DNA of 23,263 nucleotides from DASQPA01 sp035644215 (GTDB taxonomy: Bacteria; Acidobacteriota; Thermoanaerobaculia; Multivoradales; UBA5704), in the NCBI GenBank assembly GCA_035644215.1, contig DASQPA010000034.1, positions 1 to 23,263 on the forward strand. The letters are read 5' to 3'. Both the position numbers and the translations under genes were made by a program. Positions 7,961 to 15,446 of this stretch are shown here, one piece after another; within the stretch, counting starts at the first letter, position 1; each line of letters begins with the position of its first letter. The notes below the pieces were generated by a model. That model did no database searches, was not told the origin of the DNA, and worked only from the letters and a program-made list of their open reading frames with translations.

Positions 7961-9094
7961 TCAAGGCGGTACGCCGAAGGGATCGGCGAGGAAGCGGCCG
8001 AGCTCCGAGACCACCTCCTCCCGCCCGATGCCGTCGACCATCCGGCCCTCGCCCAGGGCGGCGGGGAGCACCCAGACGAGCCCGCCCTCACGCGCCTTCT
8101 TGTCGCGCGCCATATGGCCGAGGAGCGCCTCGGGGTCGACCACCGGGAGCGGCGGCAGGTCGAAACGGGAGAGGAGGGCGAGGAGGCGCGGCGCCAGATC
8201 GGCCGCCAGGCCGCGGCGGGCGGCGAGGCGGAGGGCGAAGAGGAGACCGTAGGCGACCGCCTCGCCATGCCGCAGCCCGGCATAGCCGCCGGCGGTCTCC
8301 AGGGCGTGTCCCAGGGTATGCCCGAAGTTCAAGAGCCGCCGGTCCCCCTGCTCGGTCGGATCGCGGAGGACGACCCCGATCTTCGCCGCCGCCGCGGCGG
8401 CCACCACCGGCCCCAGGGCCTCAGGGTCGCCGGCGAGGAGGGTGTCGAGCTCCGCCTCCACCCGGGCGAGGAGGGGCGGATCGAGGAGCGCCGCCATCTT
8501 CACCACCTCGACCAGGCCGGAGCGCAGCTCGCCGCGCGGTAGGGTGGGAAGGAGCGCGGTGTCGCAGACCACCTGGAAGGGATGATGGAAGAGGCCGACC
8601 GTGTTCTTCCCCCCCGGCAGGTCGACCCCGGTCTTGCCGCCGATCGCGGCGTCCACCTGGGCGAGGAGGGTCGAGGGGAGCTGGACGAATTCGATACCGC
8701 GCAGGAAGCAGCCGGCGGCGAACCCCGCCAGGTCGCCGACGCTCCCGCCGCCGAAGGCGAGGACCCGGCTGTCGCGCTTGCCCCCCGCCGCCAGCATGGC
8801 GTTCCACAGCCGTTCGGCCGAGGCCACCGTCTTCGCCAGCTCCCCCTCCTCCACCCCCAAAACCACCCAGCGCGCCGCGGCGGCCTGGAGGGCGTCCAGC
8901 CGGTGGCCGTGGAGCCCGAGGACCCGCGGCGTCGAGACCAGGAAGACGGTCCGGCCGGCGAGCCAGGCGGACAGCTCCTCCCGGGCATGGTCGAGCGCCC
9001 CCTCGCCGACGAGGACCGGGGTCTCGCCGTCGGGATGGCGGAGGGCGAGGCGGTGGAGGGTGGGCACGGTCAGGGCCGGTTCCAAGGTAGACAT
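7961..9094 (-). CDS. aroB: 3-dehydroquinate synthase
   Basis: AroB converts DAHP to 3-dehydroquinate, the second step of the shikimate pathway, using NAD and a divalent metal. The 377-residue product has the NAD-binding AFGGGSVGDLAGFAA segment (113-127), QLPSTLLAQVDAAIGGKTGVD (138-158) and the metal ligands by pattern E195, H259 (NFGHTLGHALE) and H276 (LRHGEAVAYG). The length is typical. The start is ATG 9094 (MSTLEPALTV), with only a weak ribosome binding site. The left arm of a large palindromic repeat begins 17 bp upstream of the start codon, so the aroB leader includes repeat DNA. aroC lies at the far end of the window. Confidence 0.96.
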   Translation of the reverse strand: MSTLEPALTVPTLHRLALRHPDGETPVLVGEGALDHAREELSAWLAGRTVFLVSTPRVLGLHGHRLDALQAAAARWVVLGVEEGELAKTVASAERLWNAMLAAGGKRDSRVLAFGGGSVGDLAGFAAGCFLRGIEFVQLPSTLLAQVDAAIGGKTGVDLPGGKNTVGLFHHPFQVVCDTALLPTLPRGELRSGLVEVVKMAALLDPPLLARVEAELDTLLAGDPEALGPVVAAAAAAKIGVVLRDPTEQGDRRLLNFGHTLGHALETAGGYAGLRHGEAVAYGLLFALRLAARRGLAADLAPRLLALLSRFDLPPLPVVDPEALLGHMARDKKAREGGLVWVLPAALGEGRMVDGIGREEVVSELGRFLADPFGVPP

Positions 9095-9110
9095 CGCCGC
9101 TCGGGTTCGG

Positions 9111-9264
9111 GTAGAGACGCCCAGCCGTTACCACCGGCCTTTCCGTGATCCCGAACGCCAGGGCGTCTCCAACGCCGCCAGGACCCCAGGCGTCTCGGGC
9201 CTGCGGAGACGCCCTGGCGGCGGTGGTTCCGGGGAGGTCCGTGGTAGCGGCTGGGCGTCTCTAC
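9111..9264. repeat. 154-bp nested imperfect palindrome
   Basis: Outer arms at 9111-9134 and 9241-9264 are 24 bp long with one mismatch (core GACGCCCAGCCG). Inner arms at 9156-9170 and 9205-9219 are perfect 15-bp complements (CGCCAGGGCGTCTCC). The spacers between outer and inner arms are 21 nt on both sides, so the whole unit is symmetric. This looks like a compact dispersed intergenic element (REP/MITE-like) with no coding capacity. Copies elsewhere in the genome cannot be checked here. Confidence 0.8.
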
Positions 9265-9369
9265 GAAGGCCCTGCCGTGGCCGGGTCCGATGGTTTCACC
9301 GCCTCTGCGTTGTGCCTGGGACATGTTTCGCGGACAGTCTATCTCCACCCGGCTGAAAACCGTGGCATT

Positions 9370-9446
9370 TCTCGCTGGGAGCGCCGGCGTCCCGCCGGCC
9401 GGGCCGAGAAGAATAAGCCGGCGGGACGCCGGCGCTCCCAGCGAGA
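9370..9446. repeat. Perfect 30-bp stem hairpin (REP-like)
   Basis: Arms at 9370-9399 and 9417-9446 are exact reverse complements over 30 bp, with a 17-nt AG-rich loop. The stem core GGGAGCGCCGGCGTCCCGCC resembles a GC-rich hairpin I recall as a common intergenic repeat in several phyla, often linked to REP-associated transposases. No transposase is present here. The loop and the lack of a T-run argue against a simple intrinsic terminator, though it could end aspS messages. Confidence 0.8.
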
Positions 9447-9642
9447 CCCTTCGTCGTTTTAGGTTAATGGTGACCAGAATGGCTATGCCGGGCGTGCAGG
9501 CCACGGACGCCTCCTACGAGTGTCCCTCCCCCCTGGGCGGGGGCGGGTTGGGTCAGGGGGGAGGAAAGGAGGGGGGCGGTCCGCAGCACCGGGCAGAACC
9601 CCGACGCCCCGATCCAGCTCTCTCGGGGGGTGCGGCGCCCGT

Positions 9643-9936
9643 GTGTGCCTGCACGCAGTGACCGCGCACCTGCACGCAGAGACCGCGCACCTGCACGCGA
9701 CGATCGCGCGCCCGTACGCGGTGTCTGCGTGCAGGCACGCCATCACCGCGCGCCTGTACGCGATGACCCCGCGCAGGGACGCAAGGACCGTGCACCTGCA
9801 CGCGATGCCTGTGCGCCTGCACGCCATGACCGTGTACAGGGGCGCAGAGACTGCGCGCCTGTACGCAAGGTCCGCGCGCCTGTACACGATCACCGTGTGC
9901 CTGCACGCGATGACCGCGCGCCTGTACGCAGAGGCC
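9643..9936. repeat. 21-bp minisatellite, 14 tandem units
   Basis: Fourteen contiguous 21-bp units run without spacers, followed by one degenerate partial unit to about 9954. The unit core is GCGCGCCTGYACGC followed by a variable GATGACC-like tail. Because 21 is a multiple of three, most frames stay open and encode 7-residue periodic peptides on both strands, which explains the spurious open frames. Three full units (starting 9727, 9769 and 9832), and the partial unit, carry CAGG where most carry CCTG, its reverse complement; the unit at 9706 has CCCG. No Shine-Dalgarno-preceded gene frame was found. Confidence 0.88.
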
Positions 9937-10044
9937 GTGTGCAGGGTCAGGTCCAGTGCCGTGCAGAGGGGAGGTTCCCCCTTCGGAGATGTCGCTCCCG
10001 CTCCAGAACGCGAAAAGCCTTATCGCCCCCTACGCGCTCCGCTC

Positions 10045-10082
10045 CCCTCTCCCGGAGGTGTGGGAGGGCGGGCCGGGAGAGG
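10045..10082. repeat. GC-rich hairpin inside the repeat segment
   Basis: CCTCTCCCGG at 10045-10054 pairs with CCGGGAGAGG at 10073-10082 across an 18-nt loop. It lies in a GC-rich stretch that resembles a common intergenic repeat type. It lacks a T-run and lies 180 bp beyond the aspS stop. Confidence 0.55.
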
Positions 10083-10260
10083 AGCCGGGGGTGAGGGGCC
10101 TTTCCGACGGGCAGCCTCCCGGTCCCACCCCCCTCCTGTCCTCCCCCCATCCCCGCCCTCCCGCCCGCCCAGGGGGGAGGGACGCTGGTAGGAGGCGCCG
10201 TACCGTTCGGTGAGGATGCCGCTCCTGGAACGGGGCCGCAGCCACCCTCCGCAGCCGGCC

Positions 10261-12054
10261 CTACCCCCCCTTCTTCCCCTCCTCCGCCACCCCGATCCCC
10301 AGCTGGGCGAGCTGGCGCGGATCGACCTCCGAGGGGGCCTCGGTCATCAGGTCGGTCGCCGAGGCGGTCTTGGGGAAGGCGATGACGTCGCGGATCGAGG
10401 GCGCGCCGGCCATCAGCATGATCAGCCGGTCGACCCCGAGGGCGATGCCGCCGTGCGGCGGCGCGCCGTAGCGCAGGGCCTCCAGGAAGAAGCCGAAGCG
10501 GGACTGGGCCTCCTCGGCGCCGATGCCCAGAAGCCGGAAGATGCGGCTCTGCATCTCCGGCTCGTGGATACGAATCGAGCCGCCTCCCAGCTCGGTGCCG
10601 TTCAGCACCACGTCGTAGGCGCGGGCGCGGACCGAGCCGGGGTCGCTCTCCAGGCGCTCGAGGTCACGCGGGTCGGCGCTGGTGAAGGGGTGGTGCGTGG
10701 AGTCCCAGCGCTTCTCGTCCTCGTTCCATTCGACGAGCGGGAAGCCGGTCACCCAGAGGAACTCGTGCCGCCCCTCGGGGATCAGGTGATACTGCCGGGC
10801 AAGCTCCAGACGGAGAGCGCCTAAGGCGGCGGCGGCGATCTTGGCCGGCGCGGCGACGAGGAGCGCCAGGCCCCCCTCCTCCAGCCCCAGATCCGCGGCC
10901 GCCCCCTCCATCTCGGCGGGAGTCAGCGCGTTCTTCACCTGGAAGACCGTTTCGCCCCCCTTCCGGCGCAGGGTGAGGACCCCGGCCGCCCCGAACCGGC
11001 GGCCGATCTCGGCCCAGCCGTCGACCTCCTTGCGGCTCGCCTCCGCCGCACCGGATACGGTGAACCCGCGCACCACCCCGCCCGCCGCCACCGTCTCCTT
11101 GAAGCCACGAAAGCCGCTCTCCCCCAGCCGGGCGGAGAGGTCGACGATCGGCAGGCCGAAGCGCAGGTCGGGGCGGTCGCTGCCGTAGCGCGCCATGGCT
11201 TCGGCGTAGGTCAGGCGCGGGAAGCGGGCGGGCGGCGTGATCCCGGCGAGGGGGAAGATCCGCGCGAAGAGCCCTTCGATCAGGTCGTAGACCTCCTCCT
11301 CGTCGGGGAAGGACATCTCGACGTCCACCTGGGTGAACTCGGGCTGGCGGTCGGCCCGCAGGTCCTCGTCCCGGAAGCAGCGGGCGATCTGGACGTAGCG
11401 CTCGAAGCCCGCGACCATGAGGATCTGCTTGAACAGCTGGGGCGACTGCGGCAGGGCGTAGAAGCTGCCGCGGCGCACCCGCGAGGGGACCAGGTAGTCG
11501 CGCGCCCCCTCCGGCGTCGAGCGGGTGAGGATCGGCGTCTCGACGTCGAGGAAGCTGCGCTCGTGGAAGTAGTTGCGCACCCCGAGCACCACCTGGTCGC
11601 GGAGCACGAAGTTGCGCAGCAGCTCGTTTCTCCGCAGGTCGAGGTAGCGGTAGCGCAGGCGGGTCTCCTCGGCGGCCTCGGCCTTGGCGTCGAGGGAGAA
11701 GGGGAGCGGCTCGGAGCGGGCGAGGATCGCTCCTCCCTCGGCCTGCACCTCCAGGGCGCCGGTCGCGAGCCCGGGGTTGACGTTCTCGGGCGCGCGGGCC
11801 ACCACCCGGCCCTCCACCTCGACCACCCACTCGACCCGCGCCGGTCCCAGGGCCTCGGCCGCCGCCGGCTGGTCGTCGGGGTGGACCACCACCTGGGCGA
11901 GGCCGCTGCGGTCCCTTAGGTCCAGGAAGATCACCCCCCCGTGGTCGCGCCGCTTCTGCACCCAGGCCTTCAGGAGGACCCGCGAACCGACGTCCTCCGC
12001 CGCCAGGGTCCCCGCCCCACGGCGCTTCAGGCTGCTCTCCGCCGGCTCCGTCAT
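10261..12054 (-). CDS. aspS: Aspartyl-tRNA synthetase, bacterial type
   Basis: AspRS charges tRNA-Asp. The 597-residue product has the N-terminal OB-fold anticodon-binding domain (about 20-125), class II motif 1 (VRNYFHERSFLDVETPILTR), motif 2 (YVQIARCFRDEDLRADRQPEF), the bacterial insertion (GAD) domain in the middle and motif 3 (GIALGVDRLIML). The anticodon-domain segment reads RRDHGG with His38. In well-studied non-discriminating enzymes such as Pseudomonas a His sits here, where E. coli has Leu, so it may also charge tRNA-Asn; that is inference. The start ATG (12052-12054) overlaps the upstream stop as ATGA. Downstream is a 1.17-kb repeat region with no clear intrinsic terminator. Confidence 0.96.
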   Translation of the reverse strand: MTEPAESSLKRRGAGTLAAEDVGSRVLLKAWVQKRRDHGGVIFLDLRDRSGLAQVVVHPDDQPAAAEALGPARVEWVVEVEGRVVARAPENVNPGLATGALEVQAEGGAILARSEPLPFSLDAKAEAAEETRLRYRYLDLRRNELLRNFVLRDQVVLGVRNYFHERSFLDVETPILTRSTPEGARDYLVPSRVRRGSFYALPQSPQLFKQILMVAGFERYVQIARCFRDEDLRADRQPEFTQVDVEMSFPDEEEVYDLIEGLFARIFPLAGITPPARFPRLTYAEAMARYGSDRPDLRFGLPIVDLSARLGESGFRGFKETVAAGGVVRGFTVSGAAEASRKEVDGWAEIGRRFGAAGVLTLRRKGGETVFQVKNALTPAEMEGAAADLGLEEGGLALLVAAPAKIAAAALGALRLELARQYHLIPEGRHEFLWVTGFPLVEWNEDEKRWDSTHHPFTSADPRDLERLESDPGSVRARAYDVVLNGTELGGGSIRIHEPEMQSRIFRLLGIGAEEAQSRFGFFLEALRYGAPPHGGIALGVDRLIMLMAGAPSIRDVIAFPKTASATDLMTEAPSEVDPRQLAQLGIGVAEEGKKGG

Positions 12055-12572
12055 GTCGTCTCCGCCTCCCGGTAATGGTCCTTCAAAGCGATGTAGCGGT
12101 CCCGGGTGTCGGCGATCCGCTGGATCTCCTCCTCGGTGAGCGGCCGGGCCACCCGGGCCGGAATCCCCAGCACCAGGTGCCCCGCCGGGACCCGGTGCCC
12201 CGGCGCCACCACCGCCCCCGCTCCCACCTGCGCGCCGGCCTCGACCACCGCGCCGTCGAGCACCCGGGCGCCGATGCCGATGAGGGCGCCGTCCTCGATC
12301 GTGCAGCCGTGGACGACCGCCTGGTGCCCCACCGTCACCCCGGCGCCGATCACCAGCGGGTGCCGGATGTGGGTGACGTGGAGGACCGAGCCGTCCTGGA
12401 TGTTGGTTCCCGCCCCGATGCGGATCGTGTTGACGTCGCCCCGCGCCACCGTGTGGTACCAGAAGGAGACGTCGTCGCCCACCGTGACGTCGCCGATCAG
12501 GTGAGCGCCCGGGGCGAGCCAGACCCGCGCCCCGAGCTGCGGCAGGCGGCCCTGGTAGGGATGGAGGGGCAT
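12051..12572 (-). CDS. Gamma-carbonic anhydrase-like left-handed beta-helix protein
   Basis: The 173-residue product is a hexapeptide-repeat protein of the YrdA/PaaY/CaiE type. Repeats run from about residue 22 to 135 (for example HLIGDVTVGDDVSFWYHTVARGD) and end in a helical C-terminus (LTEEEIQRIADTRDRYIALK). The zinc histidines of gamma-carbonic anhydrases are present by pattern: H65 or H68, H83 and H88 (VGHQAVVHGC). Bacterial homologues bind zinc, but many show no proven CO2 hydration activity, so the enzyme name is tentative. GGAGGG lies about 6 nt upstream of the ATG. The stop overlaps the aspS start, so the two are likely co-translated. Confidence 0.85.
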   Translation of the reverse strand: MPLHPYQGRLPQLGARVWLAPGAHLIGDVTVGDDVSFWYHTVARGDVNTIRIGAGTNIQDGSVLHVTHIRHPLVIGAGVTVGHQAVVHGCTIEDGALIGIGARVLDGAVVEAGAQVGAGAVVAPGHRVPAGHLVLGIPARVARPLTEEEIQRIADTRDRYIALKDHYREAETT

Positions 12573-12584
12573 GCCGGCCCTCCC

Positions 12585-13157
12585 CTACTTCCCGGCCGGA
12601 CGGACGGAGAAGAGGATCTTCTCGTAGCCTAAGCGCAGGGTTGGGAAGAGGACCTGCGGCACCGAAGCCATGAGGTCGACGCTCGTCGTCCCCAGCGGCA
12701 GCTTGAGGGTCAGGGCGCTCCGCGCCTGGGTCCCCTGGCCGCTGTTCATCTGGACGAGCACGCCGCGCACCCCGCCCACCTCACGCACGGCGACGAGCGG
12801 CGCCGACCAGGTGTCGTCCTGCTTGTCGTTCTCCTGGATCGTGCGCACGGTGGCCTCGGGATCGTGGAGGTCGGCCGGGCTGGCCCGGACGAGGATGGCG
12901 CGCGGCTCCCGCTGCGGATCGGCCCCGGCGGGGAGCAGCCAGGCCCCCTTGAGCTCCGGGGCGGGCTTGATCTGCCAGTCGGCGGGGATCTCGACGGTAT
13001 AGGGGAAGGGCTTGCCGTCGGCCCCCGTCAGCTCGACCCGGTGCGGGCCGGCGGTGGGAGCGGCGGGAGTCGGGGCGGTCGCCGGCCAGGCCGGAGCGGC
13101 CATCGCGGCCATCACAGCCAGGAGGAACAGGATCGGGGTTTTGCAGGAAGAACGCAT
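12585..13157 (-). CDS. Secreted protein of unknown function (PsbP/DUF1795-like pattern)
   Basis: The 190-residue product starts with a Sec signal peptide (MRSSCKTPILFLLAVMAAMAA, cleavage near WPA). The mature part opens with FPYTVEIPADWQIK, reminiscent of PsbP/DcrB-like proteins, which begin with a strand and a DW pair. It ends with a conserved-looking GYEKILFSVRP. I do not assign a function. ATG 13157 is chosen because GGAG lies 9 nt upstream and the signal peptide begins there; an in-frame ATG at 13178 would add seven residues. It is 12 bp upstream of the carbonic-anhydrase-like gene in the same direction and divergent from the glycosyltransferase gene. Confidence 0.7.
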   Translation of the reverse strand: MRSSCKTPILFLLAVMAAMAAPAWPATAPTPAAPTAGPHRVELTGADGKPFPYTVEIPADWQIKPAPELKGAWLLPAGADPQREPRAILVRASPADLHDPEATVRTIQENDKQDDTWSAPLVAVREVGGVRGVLVQMNSGQGTQARSALTLKLPLGTTSVDLMASVPQVLFPTLRLGYEKILFSVRPAGK

Positions 13158-13232
13158 CGCGAATCGCTCCAGGGGCATCGGTTGTCGAGGAGGCGGCGCC
13201 GCGGCAGGCGGGTCCGCCGGCAGAGCATGGCA

Positions 13233-13238
13233 TAAAAT
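13233..13238 (+). promoter_or_regulatory. -10-like hexamer for a likely leaderless glycosyltransferase transcript
   Basis: TAAAAT ends 6 nt before the GTG at 13245 and is the only AT-rich stretch in the 87-bp divergent gap. No ribosome binding site precedes the GTG. This spacing implies transcription starting at the start codon. No -35 match is visible. Confidence 0.45.
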
Positions 13239-13244
13239 CCGCCG

Positions 13245-13958
13245 GTGTCCAACGCCGTGCCCTTCCCCAGTATCGACGTCGTCATCCCGGCCTTGAACGA
13301 GGAGGCCTCCCTGCCGCTGGTGCTGGCCGACCTTCCGCGCCCGCCGGTGCGCCGGGTGGTGGTGGCCGACAACGGCTCTTCCGACGGCACGGCCCGGGTG
13401 GCGCGGGAGGGGGGGGCGGTGGTGGTCCCCGCCACCCGCCGTGGCTACGGCAGCGCCTGCCTCGCCGGCCTCGCCTGGCTGCGCGCCAACGACCCGCCCG
13501 AGATCGTCGCCTTCGTCGACGCCGACTACTCGGACCACCCCGACGAGCTGCCGCTCCTCGTCGCCCCCCTCCTCGCCGGCACCGCCGACCTGGTGATCGG
13601 CTCGCGGGTCCTGGGGGAGCACGAACCGGGCGCCCTCCTCCCCCAGGCGCGGGCCGGCAACCTGGTGGCCTGCCTGCTCATAAGGCTCCTCTACGGCCAC
13701 CGCTACACCGATTTGGGCCCCTTCCGCGCCGCCCGCTGGGAGGCCCTGGAGCGGCTCGGCATGTCGGACCCCGATTTCGGCTGGACGGCGGAGATGCAGG
13801 TCAAGGCCCTGCGCCACGGCCTGCGGGTGGCCGAGGTGCCGGTCCGCTACCGCCGCCGGGTCGGGGTGTCGAAAATCACCGGCACCGTCAAGGGGACGCT
13901 CCTCGCCGGCTATAAGATCCTCTGGATGGTGCTGCGGTACAGCAGGAGGAACAGTTGA
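13245..13958 (+). CDS. Glycosyltransferase family 2
   Basis: The 237-residue product is a GT-A fold glycosyltransferase, related to polyprenyl-phosphate and UDP-sugar transferases. Motifs: DVVIPALNEE at 11-20 for nucleotide binding, ADNGSSDGT at 41-49, the metal-binding DAD at 92-94 (FVDADYSDHPDEL), and DLGPFRAARWEAL with FGWTAEMQVKAL near 156-189. No C-terminal membrane segment is present, so it is probably soluble or peripheral. The sugar donor and acceptor cannot be inferred. The start is GTG 13245 with a TAAAAT box just upstream. The stop overlaps the TTG start of the thioesterase (TTGA). Confidence 0.88.
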   Translation: MSNAVPFPSIDVVIPALNEEASLPLVLADLPRPPVRRVVVADNGSSDGTARVAREGGAVVVPATRRGYGSACLAGLAWLRANDPPEIVAFVDADYSDHPDELPLLVAPLLAGTADLVIGSRVLGEHEPGALLPQARAGNLVACLLIRLLYGHRYTDLGPFRAARWEALERLGMSDPDFGWTAEMQVKALRHGLRVAEVPVRYRRRVGVSKITGTVKGTLLAGYKILWMVLRYSRRNS

Positions 13959-14392
13959 GCGAGCCGGTACGTTGTGACACGGAGATCGAGGTCCGCTACG
14001 CGGAGACCGACCAGATGGGGGTGGTCCACCACGCCAACTACGTCGTCTGGTTCGAGCTGGCGCGCACCCGGCTCTGCGCCCTCTCCGGGTTCCGCTATGC
14101 GGACATTGAAGCGATGGGCTATTTCCTCATGGTGACCGGGGTGGAGGTGCGCTACCGGCAACCGGCCCGCTACGGCGACACCGTCCGGGTGGTCAGCTGG
14201 GGGGAGCGCCTGCTGAGCCGCGGGGTGCGCTTCGCCTATGAAGTCTGGAAGGGCGACGATCTCCTGGCGACCGGGGCGACCGACCACATCTGGGTGGAAC
14301 GCGCCACCGGCCGCCCCTCCCGGACGCCCGAGGCGGTGCGCGCCTCCTTCAGGCGCCTGGCGGGGCTCCCCGAAGAGGGCGGAGCCGGTTGA
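13955..14392 (+). CDS. Acyl-CoA thioesterase, YbgC/4HBT hot-dog family
   Basis: The 145-residue hot-dog protein probably hydrolyses acyl-CoA thioesters. The signature YAETDQMGVVHHANYVVWFE carries the catalytic Asp and the His-Ala-Asn-Tyr of the 4HBT family. The rest (VEVRYRQPARYGDTVRVVSW) fits YbgC-like enzymes. The TTG start at 13955 is supported by AGGAGGA ending 4-5 nt upstream and by the overlap with the preceding stop. YbgC is often linked to tol-pal genes, but none are seen here. Confidence 0.88.
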   Translation: MSEPVRCDTEIEVRYAETDQMGVVHHANYVVWFELARTRLCALSGFRYADIEAMGYFLMVTGVEVRYRQPARYGDTVRVVSWGERLLSRGVRFAYEVWKGDDLLATGATDHIWVERATGRPSRTPEAVRASFRRLAGLPEEGGAG

Positions 14393-14450
14393 TCCGGCAG
14401 GCACCCGCGTCCCGTACCATGCAGCGGAGCACGAAAGGAGAAACGACACG

Positions 14451-15002
14451 ATGAAACGCACGATCTGGCTCGCGGTGACCGTCCTGGCCCTGGTGGCCCT
14501 GGCCGCCGCCGCTCTCTCTGCCGGCAATACTACCGCCGCCCCGCCGGCCGCACCTTCCACCGCGACCGCCCCTTCGGCGGCCGCCCCGGGACCGTTGACC
14601 GTCTATACCGACAAGGTGGTGAAGAGCGAAGAGGAATGGAAAAAGCTCCTCACCCCCGCGCAGTACCACATCCTGCGTCAGGCGGGGACCGAGCCGGCGG
14701 GGACCGGCGCCCTGGCCTACAACCATACCAAGGGGGTCTACCGCTGCGCCGCCTGCGGCCAGCTGCTCTTCAGCTCGGACACCAAGTTCGAATCCGGCAC
14801 CGGCTGGCCGAGCTTCTGGCGGCCGTTCTCGCCCAAGAGCGTGATCACCAAGACCGACCGCACCCTGGGGGTGGAGCGCACCGAGGTACTGTGCAGCCGC
14901 TGCGGCGGCCACCTGGGCCACGTCTTTGACGACGGCCCGCAACCCACCGGCCTGCGCTATTGCATGAACTCGGCGGCCCTGAAGTTCGAGCCCACGAAGT
15001 AG
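14451..15002 (+). CDS. msrB: Exported peptide-methionine (R)-S-oxide reductase
   Basis: The 183-residue protein reduces methionine-R-sulfoxide. Residues 1-24 form a signal peptide, followed by an Ala/Pro/Thr-rich linker (25-48) and a full MsrB domain. The zinc cysteines are C99, C102, C148 and C151; the catalytic residue is C171 in RYCMNSAAL. In SGTGWPSFW, Thr occupies the position where classical two-Cys enzymes have the resolving Cys. ATG 14451 has AAGGAG about 11 nt upstream. The open frame extends upstream only as a shadow of the thioesterase gene. A second msrB follows after 12 bp. Confidence 0.93.
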   Translation: MKRTIWLAVTVLALVALAAAALSAGNTTAAPPAAPSTATAPSAAAPGPLTVYTDKVVKSEEEWKKLLTPAQYHILRQAGTEPAGTGALAYNHTKGVYRCAACGQLLFSSDTKFESGTGWPSFWRPFSPKSVITKTDRTLGVERTEVLCSRCGGHLGHVFDDGPQPTGLRYCMNSAALKFEPTK

Positions 15003-15014
15003 GAAAGGAAGGGA

Positions 15015-15440
15015 ATGATGAGCGAAACCAAGACGACGACCCACGAGAAGGTGGTCAAGAGCGACGCCGAGTGGCGAGCCCAGCTCACCCCCGAGCAGTA
15101 CAAGGTGGCCCGGCAGCACGGCACCGAGCCCGCCTTTCGCAACGAGTACTTCGACAACAAGAAGGCCGGCACCTATCTCTGCGTCTGCTGCGGCCAGCCG
15201 CTCTTCTCCTCGGAGGCCAAGTACGACTCCGGCACCGGCTGGCCGAGCTTCTGGCAGCCGATCGATCCCGAGGCGGTGACCGACAAGGAGGACCGCAGCT
15301 TCTTCATGCGGCGGACCGAGACCCTGTGCAGCCGCTGCGACGCCCACCTGGGCCACGTCTTCGACGACGGCCCCAAGCCGACCGGCCAGCGGTACTGCAT
15401 GAACTCGGCGGCGATGAAGTTCGTACCGAAGGAGCCGTAG
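15015..15440 (+). CDS. msrB: Cytoplasmic peptide-methionine (R)-S-oxide reductase
   Basis: The 141-residue protein is a second MsrB with no signal peptide. Zinc ligands are C56, C59, C105 and C108; catalytic Cys128 lies in RYCMNSAAM. It also has SGTGWPSFW, with Thr where the resolving Cys usually sits. It has an in-frame second ATG at 15018, and a GGAAGGGA ribosome binding region lies directly upstream. The strong similarity to the exported MsrB suggests a tandem duplication with one copy gaining an export signal. Confidence 0.93.
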   Translation: MMSETKTTTHEKVVKSDAEWRAQLTPEQYKVARQHGTEPAFRNEYFDNKKAGTYLCVCCGQPLFSSEAKYDSGTGWPSFWQPIDPEAVTDKEDRSFFMRRTETLCSRCDAHLGHVFDDGPKPTGQRYCMNSAAMKFVPKEP

Positions 15441-15446
15441 ACCGCT

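Larger units (their letters stand above)
9509..10196. repeat. 688-bp segment bounded by 33-bp inverted repeats
   Basis: Position 9509-9541 is the reverse complement of 10164-10196 with two mismatches; the shared core is GTCCCTCCCCCCTGGGCGGG. The arms enclose the minisatellite and a GC-rich hairpin. Adjacent bases (GGGGGGAGGAAAGGAGG on the left and its approximate complement on the right) extend the similarity further. This could be a non-autonomous mobile element, or two copies of an intergenic repeat in opposite orientation. No target-site duplication was identified. Confidence 0.65.
9095..10260. other. 1.17-kb repeat-rich region without a credible gene
   Basis: Open frames here are low-complexity products of repeats and GC bias, and no frame has homology-like features or a convincing start. 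The segment lies between the aspS stop and the aroB start, both on the minus strand. Moving rightward from aroB it contains a nested palindrome (9111-9264), a perfect hairpin (9370-9446), then a segment bounded by inverted repeats (9509-10196) enclosing a 21-bp minisatellite (9643-9936) and a further hairpin (10045-10082). Confidence 0.8.

Noticed and set aside
9643..9954. CRISPR array
   Set aside because: Units are contiguous 21-mers without unique spacers, and no cas gene is present.
9520..10191. Open frames across the minisatellite, including 7-residue periodic peptides
   Set aside because: A 21-bp period keeps most frames open on both strands, so openness is not evidence of coding; no start signals support them.
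12585..13817. Single 410-residue minus-strand protein
   Set aside because: Only the part from 13157 has a signal peptide and ribosome binding site; the rest is antisense to the glycosyltransferase.
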